DNA from: Proteiniclasticum sp. | GTDB taxonomy: Bacteria; Bacillota; Clostridia; Clostridiales; Clostridiaceae | Length of the DNA stretch: 64,000 nt | Direction: 5' to 3' | Assembly (NCBI RefSeq): GCF_003514505.1 | Contig: NZ_DOPX01000016.1 | Span: forward strand, 1-64,000 | The notes under the pieces: model-generated | Told to the model about the DNA's origin: nothing | The model's input: the letters and a program-made list of their open reading frames with translations, nothing else | Database searches by the model: none | Shown: piece by piece, positions 1-7,398 of the stretch | How the letters are laid out: each line of letters begins with the position of its first letter | How positions within the stretch are numbered: position 1 is the stretch's first letter | Position numbers and translations under genes: made by a program

Positions 1-188
1 ACGGACTGATTAAGACCCTTGATCTGACCTCTCATTTTTTCGGAGATAGCAAGACCTGCAGCGTCATCTCCAGCTCTGTTGATTCTAAGACCTGAAGAAA
101 GCTTTTCCAGGGACTTAGCCTGAGCACCCTGAGCGGATGTCAGTCTTGAGTAAGTATTCATTGCTGAAATATTATTATTAATTCTCAT
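1..188 (-). CDS. Flagellin, N-terminal part only (gene runs off the left edge)
   Basis: This is the start of a flagellin, the filament subunit exported by the flagellar type III apparatus. The visible protein begins MRINNNISAMNTYSRL and continues into the conserved D0/D1 helix with the SSGLRINRAGDDAAGLAI signature. The start ATG is at 188-186, and a GGAGG ribosome site lies at 196-200. The rest of the gene is outside the window. Positions 1 to about 230 repeat 1132 to about 1361 almost exactly, so this is a tandem duplicate of the next gene, including its leader. It lies downstream of the complete copy on the same strand, with a possible terminator between them. The family assignment is firm. 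Whether this copy is intact cannot be seen. Confidence 0.95.
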   Translation of the reverse strand, partial: MRINNNISAMNTYSRLTSAQGAQAKSLEKLSSGLRINRAGDDAAGLAISEKMRGQIKGLNQS

Positions 189-195
189 TTTTTAT

Positions 196-230
196 CCTCC
201 TTGAATTTGACTGCGAACTTCCGTATTCGC
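196..230 (-). promoter_or_regulatory. Flagellin leader hairpin plus Shine-Dalgarno (candidate CsrA site)
   Basis: On the minus strand, arms at 213-217 and 226-230 form a stem (GCGAA/TTCGC) around the loop TACGGAAG. The GGAGG ribosome site follows at 196-200. The loop carries ACGGA, which fits the A(N)GGA core recognised by CsrA, and a second GGA lies in the ribosome site. In Bacillus, CsrA represses flagellin (hag) translation through two such leader sites. The second flagellin gene has the same structure with a compensated base-pair change. CsrA binding is inferred. Confidence 0.55.
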
Positions 231-259
231 TGATGATTATAGGTGTTATGTTTTATATA

Positions 260-291
260 AAACGGCAGATATTATGAAATAGCTACCGTTT
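260..291 (-). terminator. Possible terminator after the complete flagellin gene
   Basis: Arms at 260-268 and 283-291 (AAACGG and CCGTTT with matching flanks) give a 9-bp stem including one G-T pair. On the minus strand it is followed by an AT-rich stretch and not by a clean T run, so it may be weak and allow read-through into the next flagellin gene. Confidence 0.45.
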
Positions 292-302
292 CTATAAACT
301 TA

Positions 303-1319
303 TTAGCCGAGTAACTGAAGTACTCCCTGAGGCATCTGGTTAGCCTGAGCCAGCATAGCAGTAGAAGCCTGGTTCAGGATGTTGTTCTTTGTGAACTCCA
401 TCATTTCCTTAGCCATATCTACGTCTCTGATTCTGGATTCAGCAGCAGAGAGGTTCTCAGATGTTGCTGTCAGGTTGTTGATGGTATGGTCCAGTCTGTT
501 CTGAACAGCACCAAGCTTGGATCTTTCTGCAGATACGGATGTAATAGCATTATCAATTGTTGTAATTGCAGAATCTGCTGAAGGCTGTGTAGTCACATTG
601 ATTCCTAATGCTTTTGTTTCTCCTGCTGTGATTTCGTCTGATTCCAATCTAAGGATTCCACTGGTAGTATCATAGTAACCATTAGCTCTTGCGGTAATTG
701 TTTCACCACCAACAGTGAAAGTTGCATCCTTATCAAAGTAGGTAAATGTATTTGTTCCATCTGCTAGTGTTGCTGTACCACTACCGGTTCCAGCTGCGGT
801 GAATGTCTTTTCAACAGCTAGATTTGTTCCTTTCATATTGCTGATTGAAATTTCCATGGCCTGATTTTCATTAGCACCGATATGGAATTTTTTATCAGTA
901 AAGGTTCCGTTTAGTAGCTTCTGTGTATTGAATTCAGTGTTATCTGCTACTCTAGTAATTTCAGATGAGAGCTGGTCCATTTCTTTCTGAATTTCAACTC
1001 TGTCATCGTCAGTATTGGTGTCATTGGAACTCTGTACAGCAAGTTCTCTCATTCTGTTCAGAATGGAGTGTGTTTCATTAAGAGCACCTTCTGCTGTCTG
1101 GATCAGAGAAATCCCGTCCTGTGCATTTCTAACGGACTGATTAAGACCCTTGATCTGACCTCTCATTTTTTCGGAGATAGCAAGACCTGCAGCGTCATCT
1201 CCAGCTCTGTTGATTCTGAGACCTGAAGAAAGCTTTTCCAGGGACTTAGCCTGAGCACCCTGAGCGGATGTCAGTCTTGAGTAAGTGTTCATTGCTGAAA
1301 TGTTGTTGTTAATTCTCAT
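303..1319 (-). CDS. Flagellin (338 aa)
   Basis: This is a complete flagellin, the secreted filament subunit. It has the conserved N-terminal D0/D1 helices (MRINNNISAMNTYSRL, then SSGLRINRAGDDAAG), a short variable middle of about 130 residues rich in Thr, Gly and Ala, and the conserved C-terminal helix ending in NQMPQGVLQLLG. The reading frame is open upstream to 1526, but the start at 1319 is chosen because it matches the family N-terminus and sits just after a GGAGG site at 1326-1330. At 338 residues it is a compact flagellin. It is tandem with a second copy at the window edge. The leader carries the same hairpin as that copy, so both are probably controlled together. Confidence 0.96.
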   Translation of the reverse strand: MRINNNISAMNTYSRLTSAQGAQAKSLEKLSSGLRINRAGDDAAGLAISEKMRGQIKGLNQSVRNAQDGISLIQTAEGALNETHSILNRMRELAVQSSNDTNTDDDRVEIQKEMDQLSSEITRVADNTEFNTQKLLNGTFTDKKFHIGANENQAMEISISNMKGTNLAVEKTFTAAGTGSGTATLADGTNTFTYFDKDATFTVGGETITARANGYYDTTSGILRLESDEITAGETKALGINVTTQPSADSAITTIDNAITSVSAERSKLGAVQNRLDHTINNLTATSENLSAAESRIRDVDMAKEMMEFTKNNILNQASTAMLAQANQMPQGVLQLLG

Positions 1320-1325
1320 TTTTTT

Positions 1326-1361
1326 CCTCCTTGAATTTGACTGTGAACTTCCGTATTCACA
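1326..1361 (-). promoter_or_regulatory. Second flagellin leader hairpin plus Shine-Dalgarno
   Basis: Stem arms lie at 1342-1347 and 1356-1361 on the minus strand (GTGAA/TTCAC core), with the same loop TACGGAAG as the first copy. GGAGG is at 1326-1330. Compared with the first copy, the second pair changes from C-G to T-A on both sides, which supports a conserved RNA stem. Confidence 0.6.
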
Positions 1362-1846
1362 TGAATTTATAACAAGCCTATGATCAGCTCGGCCTATTAC
1401 CGTTATTAGCGTCCTTTTGTTTCTAAACATTTCCCCGGACGATTGGGTTCTGTTTGAGAGATTCGATGGAGAGTCTTTATCCATCGGACTTGTGCATGAT
1501 AACCTTAACTGTGATATCAGCACCAATTATGCAATTCTTATAGATTTCTGATAAACCAAGTAATTGGTATCTTCTTTGATTTATTGCTCATATATAAATA
1601 ATCGGAGAAAGTTTAGAATGTTTAACACCCTACGTGACTTTCGATCAAAAATTATTGGTCTTCTTTAACTTCTTGAAGAATAGAGAAGACTTAATAGGAT
1701 AAGGATGTCTTTGCACATCATAGTTTCACGTACGGGAAACTATAGAAATTGAAGTATACTTTAGATACACAAAACAGATAATTGTATTATAATTGAACTA
1801 AAAGAGCTATTTAATCAACTCATTAGCATAAAAGGAAGGTGAAATT
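1362..1846. other. Intergenic region between flagellin and the HU-like gene
   Basis: No convincing gene is present. The flagellin frame stays open to 1526, but that extension lacks family similarity and a ribosome site. The region contains the 24-base palindrome at 1720-1743. A TATTATAAT stretch near 1784-1792 could be a -10 element for the next gene, without a clear -35. No sigma-28 promoter could be identified with confidence. Confidence 0.5.
1720..1743. repeat. 24-bp near-perfect palindrome
   Basis: The arms ATAGTTTC (1720-1727) and GAAACTAT (1736-1743) flank a centre that contains the self-complementary CGTACG. Only one pair mismatches. It lies about 100 bases upstream of the HU-like gene and has no T run, so an operator or recombination site is more likely than a terminator. 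Confidence 0.6.
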
Positions 1847-2422
1847 TTGAAGAAATATGAAATGTTCTCGGTAATTTCAAAAAATACGGGGTTAAGTCTT
1901 AAAGCATGTGAGACTTTATATAACAAACTAATTATTATAATTGAGAGAACACTGGAGTATGAGAGCACTATAGATATCTCTGATTTTGGTGTTTTTAAGA
2001 CTCGGTATAGAAATGAAGATATGCAAAGTAGATTACAGTTTTTAGAGGTAGATAGTCAACGTAGAGTTCCAATTTTCATTCCTAGTAAAGAATTTGTTGC
2101 TCAACTGAATGATTTGGAGGTTAAACCACAAAATGTATCAAAACATGAATTAAGGTGCAAGTCAGATTCAACATATGAGATAAATCTTAAAGCTCAATCA
2201 AAACTTGGTGCTTTAGGATATAGTATTAAACTGTCAAGAGATGAACGATGGAGGATACTCATAGAAAAAGCCATTCCCTTGTTTGGCATGAAATCAGTGG
2301 AGAGTCATATTTTATGGTTAATTAAACTCAAGAAAAAAGATAGACACAGAGATTATAGAAGCGCCATTTTTGAGTGGGAGTATGATTTGAAAAGATTACG
2401 TGAACTTAACTTGAAATATTGA
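1847..2422 (+). CDS. HU-like DNA-binding domain fused to an unknown C-terminal domain
   Basis: Residues 1 to about 90 look like an HU/IHF-type fold. A helical start (TGLSLKACETLYNKL) is followed by a strand segment with DISDFGVFKTRYR, similar to the family's 'GFGxF' strand, and a basic stretch near IPSKEF. Canonical HU proteins are about 90 residues, and this one has 191. Residues 110-191 form a basic, helix-rich domain with repeated W, R and K (for example RWRILIEKAIPLFG and YRSAIFEWEYDLKRL) that I do not recognise. The start is a TTG preceded by AAGGAAGGTGA at good spacing. It stands alone between flagellin and the recombinase pseudogene and may belong to the mobile element. DNA binding is inferred from the N-terminus only. 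Confidence 0.6.
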   Translation: MKKYEMFSVISKNTGLSLKACETLYNKLIIIIERTLEYESTIDISDFGVFKTRYRNEDMQSRLQFLEVDSQRRVPIFIPSKEFVAQLNDLEVKPQNVSKHELRCKSDSTYEINLKAQSKLGALGYSIKLSRDERWRILIEKAIPLFGMKSVESHILWLIKLKKKDRHRDYRSAIFEWEYDLKRLRELNLKY

Positions 2423-2588
2423 TTATTGACAGGAATAGAATACAAGATGTAATGCAAAGCAAGTTAAATAGAATTTTATTTCAACAAAGTCAGATATTAG
2501 TTCTTATCCTTTGTATGTCTGGTTTGAGGCTATTAGGGCAAGTGCAAAAATCAATAAAAGAAGGCTTATAAACCTCCTCTTCCCTTTA

Positions 2589-4324
2589 CTAAATAGAAAA
2601 CCTGATATCCTCTCTCTGCTGAATATGTAAATCAGGAGACGGAGAAAGAGGAGCATCACTAGCGGATACTCCTCTTTCAGTCTTCAGGTAATTGATGAGA
2701 TGGTCCGTCAGTTTAATGTTGATGCTGTCCACCTCTCTTTTCTCATTGATGGTGATTTCTGAGATGATCATATGGAGAAGCCTCTTCTGCTTTTGCCTCG
2801 TCATATCTATGGTCATGATGTCACTGAACTTCTGTAGGGTGTTCTTCACCAGTTCATAGGATACTTCACTGCCTTCTCCTGGTTCAGGATGATCTCCTAC
2901 TCATTTCTCATGATGCGTAAGGTACTCATTCTCTCATTGAGCTCATCATTTCTTTTTCTAAAGTCCTCTTGGCTGATGATGTCATCTTTATACGCATCAA
3001 AAAGCTTGGTCTTTCTTCTTTCCAGCTGCTGAAGATCTTTAGAAATCTGCTCCAAGATCTTCTTGGCAGGATTGATTTTGTCTTTTCTGTTTGTATTGAG
3101 CTTTGTCACGATACTCCTCACCATTTTCTCAGAGGAGATCAGTTCTGTGATTCTAGAGAACACGTACTAATTGGCCTTATCTACTCGGATGGTGTTGCTG
3201 TGACATACACTGGTGCCTTTATTCTTCCAGTTGCCACAAGCATAGTAGACAAGCCTGCGTTTCGTTCCATCTTTCAGGGTATTCAGGGTTCTGGCGATGA
3301 CCATACCAGCACCACATTCAGGGCACTTTAAGATTCCGGTGAGAGGATACTGGCCATCATAGATTCTAGCTGGTTTACCCTGGGAAGACTCAAAGAGTGC
3401 TTGGACCTGACTCCATGTGGTTTCATCAATGATGGGTTTATGGATACCATCTACAAGGATCGGATTCGCATTGATGTTCTTTCTTCTCTTTTCAGCCCAG
3501 TTTTGTCGGACATTATAACGGATTTTCCCTACATAGAGAGGGTTCAGAAGAATATCTCTCACACTGGACACGGAGAAGGAGTTTCCTTTCTTCGTCTTGA
3601 GTCCTTCTTTATTCAGCTGATTGGTGATGGATTTATATCCGTTTCCCTGGATGAAGCTTTTGAAGATTCTCCGGACAATCTGCGCTTCCTTCTCATTGAT
3701 GATGAGCTCTGTCCGCTTTTTCTTGGTGCCTTCCTCTGGGATGGGTATAAGGTCATATCCAAGGACAATACCGCCACACCATTCTCCAGCTTTTGCTTTC
3801 GCATTCATACCCATCTTTACGTTCTGAGCAATAGTGCCTCGTTCAAATTCACCAATGAGGGCCATCATCTGAAACTGCATCTTTCCAGCAGGGGTACTGG
3901 TCTCAAAGGGTTCAGAGTAGGACTTGAAGGTGACATTGTTTTTCTCCAGATGGTCTACAATCTTCAGAACGTCGCTGAGCTTTCTGCTGATACGGTTGAT
4001 CTTCCAGGAGAGCACCATATCAAACTTCTTTTCGCTGGCATCATTTAATAGTTCTCTCAGTGCTGGCCTGTGCTTGATGTCCTTACCACTGATCCCACGG
4101 TCTGAATAACAATGAACAACTAGCCAATTGAGCTTAAAAGAGTATTCACGAAGCAGGTGTTCCTGCTCATCAATGGAGTAGCCTTCTTCAGCCTGTTCGG
4201 TAGTGGATACTCTTGTGTACAGTGCCACTCTTACTATGGGTTGTTTTACACGTTCTGCTATATCGGGCTTCATTTCTTCATTGGGGCAAAGGCATGAGGG
4301 CATGCTATGCCCCAAGGAGTTCAT
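2589..4324 (-). pseudogene. Large serine recombinase, inactivated by two amber codons and a frameshift
   Basis: The N-terminal catalytic domain is intact, with YTRVSTTEQ (nucleophile Ser), RPALREL, the NRISRKLSD motif and GEFERGTIAQNV. It is followed by the recombinase domain (GYKSITNQLNKEGL, LLNPLYVGKI) and a zinc ribbon (LKCPECGAGM ... YYACG). The same frame continues after TAG at 3167-3169 (AN*YVFSRITELI) and meets a second TAG at 2897-2899. The family-typical tail (SYELVKNTLQKFSDI, then INEKREVDSINIKL) then resumes in another frame down to 2589. Restored length would be about 575 residues, normal for large serine recombinases. The ATG at 4324 follows a GGAAGG site and overlaps the upstream gene by 20 bases. 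The intact ancestor would have excised and integrated the element. Confidence 0.85.
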
Positions 4325-5036
4325 GTTTTTTGCCTTCCGCTTGAAGATCTAATAGGACCAATCGAAATGACTTGATGTCAAGCATACCAAGCACCAAAGA
4401 AACACGCTTATGGCAATAGGTGATGAGCTCTAATACTTTCTTAGGACTAGGTCTAAATTCTAAATTAGGCACCTTCAAGAGAAGGGAGAGCTTCTCATCA
4501 TCAGCAGATACATTTAAGATTGGCCAGGGAAGGCATCGGAGAATGTAACCAAGATCTTTCAATCCTGAAGTTTCTTCGTCAGTAATCTCCACAAGAATCC
4601 CATAGCTGAAATCTTCTTTCGTGTAAAGGTTATAGAAATCATCGCAGGAGATGCAACCATAGGTAACAGGTCTGATGTCTTCAGGAGTTGGAGTGGAGTA
4701 GAAGAGTTTTTCTATAGATGCTTTCGAAGGCCCTGAAACATCGATGATATAGTTGATGGAATCTATCCGAGTATCTCTGGGGAGTATCTTGTCAACGACC
4801 TCAAAGAATTTAAGATACAATAGATCCGCTTGAATGTCGATATAGTTCTCAAAAGGAATTACTTCTCCAGGAAGAACAACATAGGAGTTCCTGGAAGGAG
4901 ATGACTCTCGTAAGCATAAAACCTTACCAGCCTCAGTAGAGATTGGTGAGGTGCTTACCTCCAAAGCATGTAAGGAAGGGATAGGGTCTGAGTTTGTACG
5001 GGTATCTGTGACGATAATGTATTCTTGTTTTTTCAT
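4305..5036 (-). CDS. Unknown protein upstream of the recombinase (243 aa)
   Basis: I do not recognise the family. The protein is soluble, acidic and about 243 residues long, with no signal peptide or membrane segment. It has alternating strand and helix segments and no obvious catalytic motif. Its ATG at 5036 overlaps the stop of the preceding 40-residue ORF (ATGA type), and its end overlaps the recombinase start by 20 bases, so the three are translationally coupled. Its position between the DUF927 ATPase and the recombinase is where SCC-type cassettes carry accessory genes, so a role in excision, replication or control is possible. That is inference from context only. Confidence 0.6.
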   Translation of the reverse strand: MKKQEYIIVTDTRTNSDPIPSLHALEVSTSPISTEAGKVLCLRESSPSRNSYVVLPGEVIPFENYIDIQADLLYLKFFEVVDKILPRDTRIDSINYIIDVSGPSKASIEKLFYSTPTPEDIRPVTYGCISCDDFYNLYTKEDFSYGILVEITDEETSGLKDLGYILRCLPWPILNVSADDEKLSLLLKVPNLEFRPSPKKVLELITYCHKRVSLVLGMLDIKSFRLVLLDLQAEGKKHELLGA

Positions 5037-5155
5037 GCTTCAATAACCTCGCTTCTATTTATGGTAGTGTTTGTATTTGTCAGGGGATGGGAGAGGTGCT
5101 CATCAAGCACCTCACAGATCATAGTAAAAAGCTCATCGATTTTCAGGTTATTCAT
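5033..5155 (-). CDS. Short coupled ORF (40 aa)
   Basis: This 40-codon ORF begins MNNLKIDELFTMICEVLDEH and has a Thr/Asn-rich tail. A GGAG site precedes its ATG, the start overlaps the end of the DUF927 gene by 8 bases, and its stop overlaps the start of the next gene as ATGA. This overlap at both ends supports real translation. The first half could form an amphipathic helix. Function is unknown. It may be a small partner of the ATPase or a translational coupler. Confidence 0.55.
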   Translation of the reverse strand: MNNLKIDELFTMICEVLDEHLSHPLTNTNTTINRSEVIEA

Positions 5156-6839
5156 GTTTTTCATCTCCTTCAGTTGGTGAATCAGTAATCACTTCTTGAA
5201 TGGGGTAGTTGTAAAGCTTTAAGACGTACACATCTTGTCGAATACCGTTGTGGTTCTTTCTGGATCGTGTATATCTATCAGCATCGCAGTCTAGGTAACC
5301 ATTGGATTTAAGTTCTCGAAGTACGATGCTGGAGTCTTCATAGTTACCTTTTCTGAGCATTTCATTAAAGGAAGGCTTATAGACAACGACCTCGGTATAG
5401 TCTCTTTTTGGGGTCACAGTACCATAATTTAAGTTATGACCGTTGCCGCCTAGACCGAAAGCGGCTGCATTTATGGTGATGTAATCTTTGATATAGTCCA
5501 TGGCATTGGCATGGTTATTTCTGGTTCCGGTTGACTCCGCTTCAATACTCATGAGTAATTCTGTGATGGCATCCTTGTTCAGAGTAAACCTGGAAAATTT
5601 TTCAAAGTACTCAGCTGTAAGTAGTAGTACAGCAAACTTTAAAGTTCTTCTTTCAAAAAGTTCATCGGTAGCTTGAGTTGTCTTTACTAAAGCGCTAAAA
5701 TTTTCACGTACTTCTTCGAAACGCTTGCAGATATCTTCTTTCTTTAAAGTCATAATGTACTCAGCATACTTCGGGCCTAAAAGGCCGTAGTTTTTCTGAA
5801 TGGCTCTCTGAATATTCTCGGCGTTCTCAGCATCTCTTGTAAAAGTTACATTCTTGATTTCAAAGACTCTGGCAGCAATACATTTATTCTTTGATGCTAG
5901 ACCTACTAAAGATCGCTCCCCATTGGATAGAAGAGTGACCAGCCAGGATTTCTTTTCCATGAGTTTAGAATCCTTCGTGAGTCTTTCTTTTTCTACACCA
6001 TTGACGAGGGTATAGATGAAAGAGGTGAAGTTTTGCATGCTTGACATGGAAATTTCATCGAGGCAATACGGGATCCCGGAAAATCCGCAGATCTTGTTTA
6101 TGAGGGCTTGATTGGTGCCGTTGTAGGACGAGAAAAGAGAATCTGCTTTTACATCTGTAACAGACCAGAGACTGGCAGCCAATTTCAAAGCAGTGGACTT
6201 GCCTGTGGTTGAATCTGAAGCAATATGGATAATAAGACTATCTAAGCTGTACTCATCAGAGAGATAAGCAAGAATGACAGAAGAGAGTCCAGACACAAGG
6301 ATGAATTCCATCAAAGGATTACCTAGAACTTCCTCTTTAATCATCTTCAGGTAGTCTTTATCAGAACCACGAGGTCTTACATCGTAAGGTCCTGAATAGG
6401 TGGACTCTATTCCGATGGCATTGTAGTGTTTAAAAATCAGCTTTCCATTATGGGTAGAGAAGCCTAGAGTATTGTGTGTAGCTCTTATCGCACCTACTAA
6501 ACACTCTTCCTCTTCTTTAAAGTACTTCACAAGAAGGGTGGCATTCTCTTCTGTCACGTCAAGCCCTTGGTTTTGTAAATCCAGTAGCCTTCTTCTCTGC
6601 AAATATGTACTTCTAGGCACCGTAAGAGTCTTTAGTTCACCAAAAGCTTTATAGGTGATGTTTCCGAGGTAATCATTGGAGTCGATGTTATGCTCTATGC
6701 TGCTGATTTTGATATAGTCGGACACTGACCTTACAGTGTCCCTACTACATCGTTGCATCACTTTTTCATCTGTGGTGTAAAATTCTCTATGGTATTGTGT
6801 TGACTGGCTTTCTCTAAACACTGGTTTCATCTGCAACAT
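5148..6839 (-). CDS. DUF927-domain ATPase (SCC Cch-like helicase/replication protein)
   Basis: This 563-residue protein has a P-loop (IASDSTTGKSTALKLAASLWS, about residues 205-225) and a Walker B-like segment (GIPYCLDEISM) followed by SSMQNFTSFIYTLVNGVEKERL, which is the DUF927 arrangement. DUF927 proteins occur in phage and integrative elements. To my knowledge the Cch proteins next to ccr recombinases in staphylococcal SCC elements, shown to include MCM-like helicases, belong to this broad group. The C-terminal 100 residues look like a winged-helix domain (IVLRELKSNGYLDCDADRY). The start overlaps the upstream gene by 26 bases. The likely role is replication of the excised element. ATPase assignment is good, the Cch link is inferred. 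Confidence 0.8.
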   Translation of the reverse strand: MLQMKPVFRESQSTQYHREFYTTDEKVMQRCSRDTVRSVSDYIKISSIEHNIDSNDYLGNITYKAFGELKTLTVPRSTYLQRRRLLDLQNQGLDVTEENATLLVKYFKEEEECLVGAIRATHNTLGFSTHNGKLIFKHYNAIGIESTYSGPYDVRPRGSDKDYLKMIKEEVLGNPLMEFILVSGLSSVILAYLSDEYSLDSLIIHIASDSTTGKSTALKLAASLWSVTDVKADSLFSSYNGTNQALINKICGFSGIPYCLDEISMSSMQNFTSFIYTLVNGVEKERLTKDSKLMEKKSWLVTLLSNGERSLVGLASKNKCIAARVFEIKNVTFTRDAENAENIQRAIQKNYGLLGPKYAEYIMTLKKEDICKRFEEVRENFSALVKTTQATDELFERRTLKFAVLLLTAEYFEKFSRFTLNKDAITELLMSIEAESTGTRNNHANAMDYIKDYITINAAAFGLGGNGHNLNYGTVTPKRDYTEVVVYKPSFNEMLRKGNYEDSSIVLRELKSNGYLDCDADRYTRSRKNHNGIRQDVYVLKLYNYPIQEVITDSPTEGDEKHE

Positions 6840-7152
6840 ACTCCTTAAACTTCGTAATCTTCATGTATTTGTCCTTGGGCTCTAGGTATAAATAAAGAAC
6901 CAGACCTTCAAAGTCGTGCTCATCTATGATTTCATCATAGGTATAGCTCTCGAAAGTGAGTGCCATTAGCTGGTTGAGGATATGAATGTCGTTGAGGAAA
7001 ATGTAAAATGTATTCTCCATATCGAACTCGTTACGACATCTTAAAGCCAATGCATCATAGCCAACTAACTTTCCAACTTCGGCTTGAAGGATTTCTACTA
7101 GGTTATATCCAGGGACGAACCCTCTGTTAATTCTGAAGGCCATAATTGTCAC
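6814..7152 (-). CDS. Unknown small acidic protein (112 aa)
   Basis: Not recognised. The protein begins MTIMAFRINRGFVPGYNLVE and is rich in acidic and aromatic residues, with no membrane segment. A very strong ribosome site (AGGAGGTGA, 6 bases before the ATG) drives it, and its end overlaps the DUF927 gene by 26 bases. It is also overlapped at its start by the 39-residue ORF. In SCC cassettes a small protein often precedes or follows the Cch ATPase, so a replication accessory role is possible but unproven. Confidence 0.6.
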   Translation of the reverse strand: MTIMAFRINRGFVPGYNLVEILQAEVGKLVGYDALALRCRNEFDMENTFYIFLNDIHILNQLMALTFESYTYDEIIDEHDFEGLVLYLYLEPKDKYMKITKFKEYVADETSV

Positions 7153-7246
7153 CTCCTGTCTTAATTTGTTGTGCTATAAGGGCTCTCTTCTTCATGAATG
7201 TGATTAAAGTGTGTGTCTTCATTTGAGTAATCTGATATTTTTGCAT
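7127..7246 (-). CDS. Short leader ORF (39 aa) overlapping the next gene
   Basis: The ATG at 7246 follows CACAGGAGGACAAGAAA, an excellent ribosome site. The 39-residue product begins MQKYQITQMKTHTLITF and is basic. It ends 26 bases inside the following gene, whose own ribosome site lies within this ORF. This layout suggests translational coupling or a small real protein. No family was recognised. Confidence 0.5.
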   Translation of the reverse strand: MQKYQITQMKTHTLITFMKKRALIAQQIKTGGDNYGLQN

Positions 7247-7344
7247 TTTCTTGTCCTCCTGTGTAATTTATGAGCTCATTGATTGTAGTATAAGTCCATT
7301 CAAGAAATTACGATGGGGGACAAATTTAAAAATCGGAAATTTAA

Positions 7345-7370
7345 AGGAACCTACATCAATGCAGGTTCCT
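7345..7370 (-). terminator. Terminator-like hairpin after the 349-residue gene
   Basis: The arms AGGAACCT (7345-7352) and AGGTTCCT (7363-7370) form a perfect 8-bp stem with further inner pairing. On the minus strand it is followed by a TTTAAATTT stretch and later a T run. It lies 29 bases past the stop of the gene at 7399-8448. Confidence 0.65.
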
Positions 7371-7398
7371 CAAAAACTAGAATTGTATTTGGTTAAGG

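Noticed and set aside
1320..1526. Upstream in-frame extension of the complete flagellin (69 extra codons)
   Set aside because: It crosses the ribosome site and leader hairpin, has no similarity to flagellins and lacks its own ribosome site.
2897..3169. Pyrrolysine-type read-through of the amber codons in the recombinase
   Set aside because: A further frameshift downstream still breaks the protein, so decay is the simpler explanation.
3401..4048. Long plus-strand frame opposite the recombinase
   Set aside because: It is the antisense shadow of the conserved recombinase sequence and has no ribosome site.
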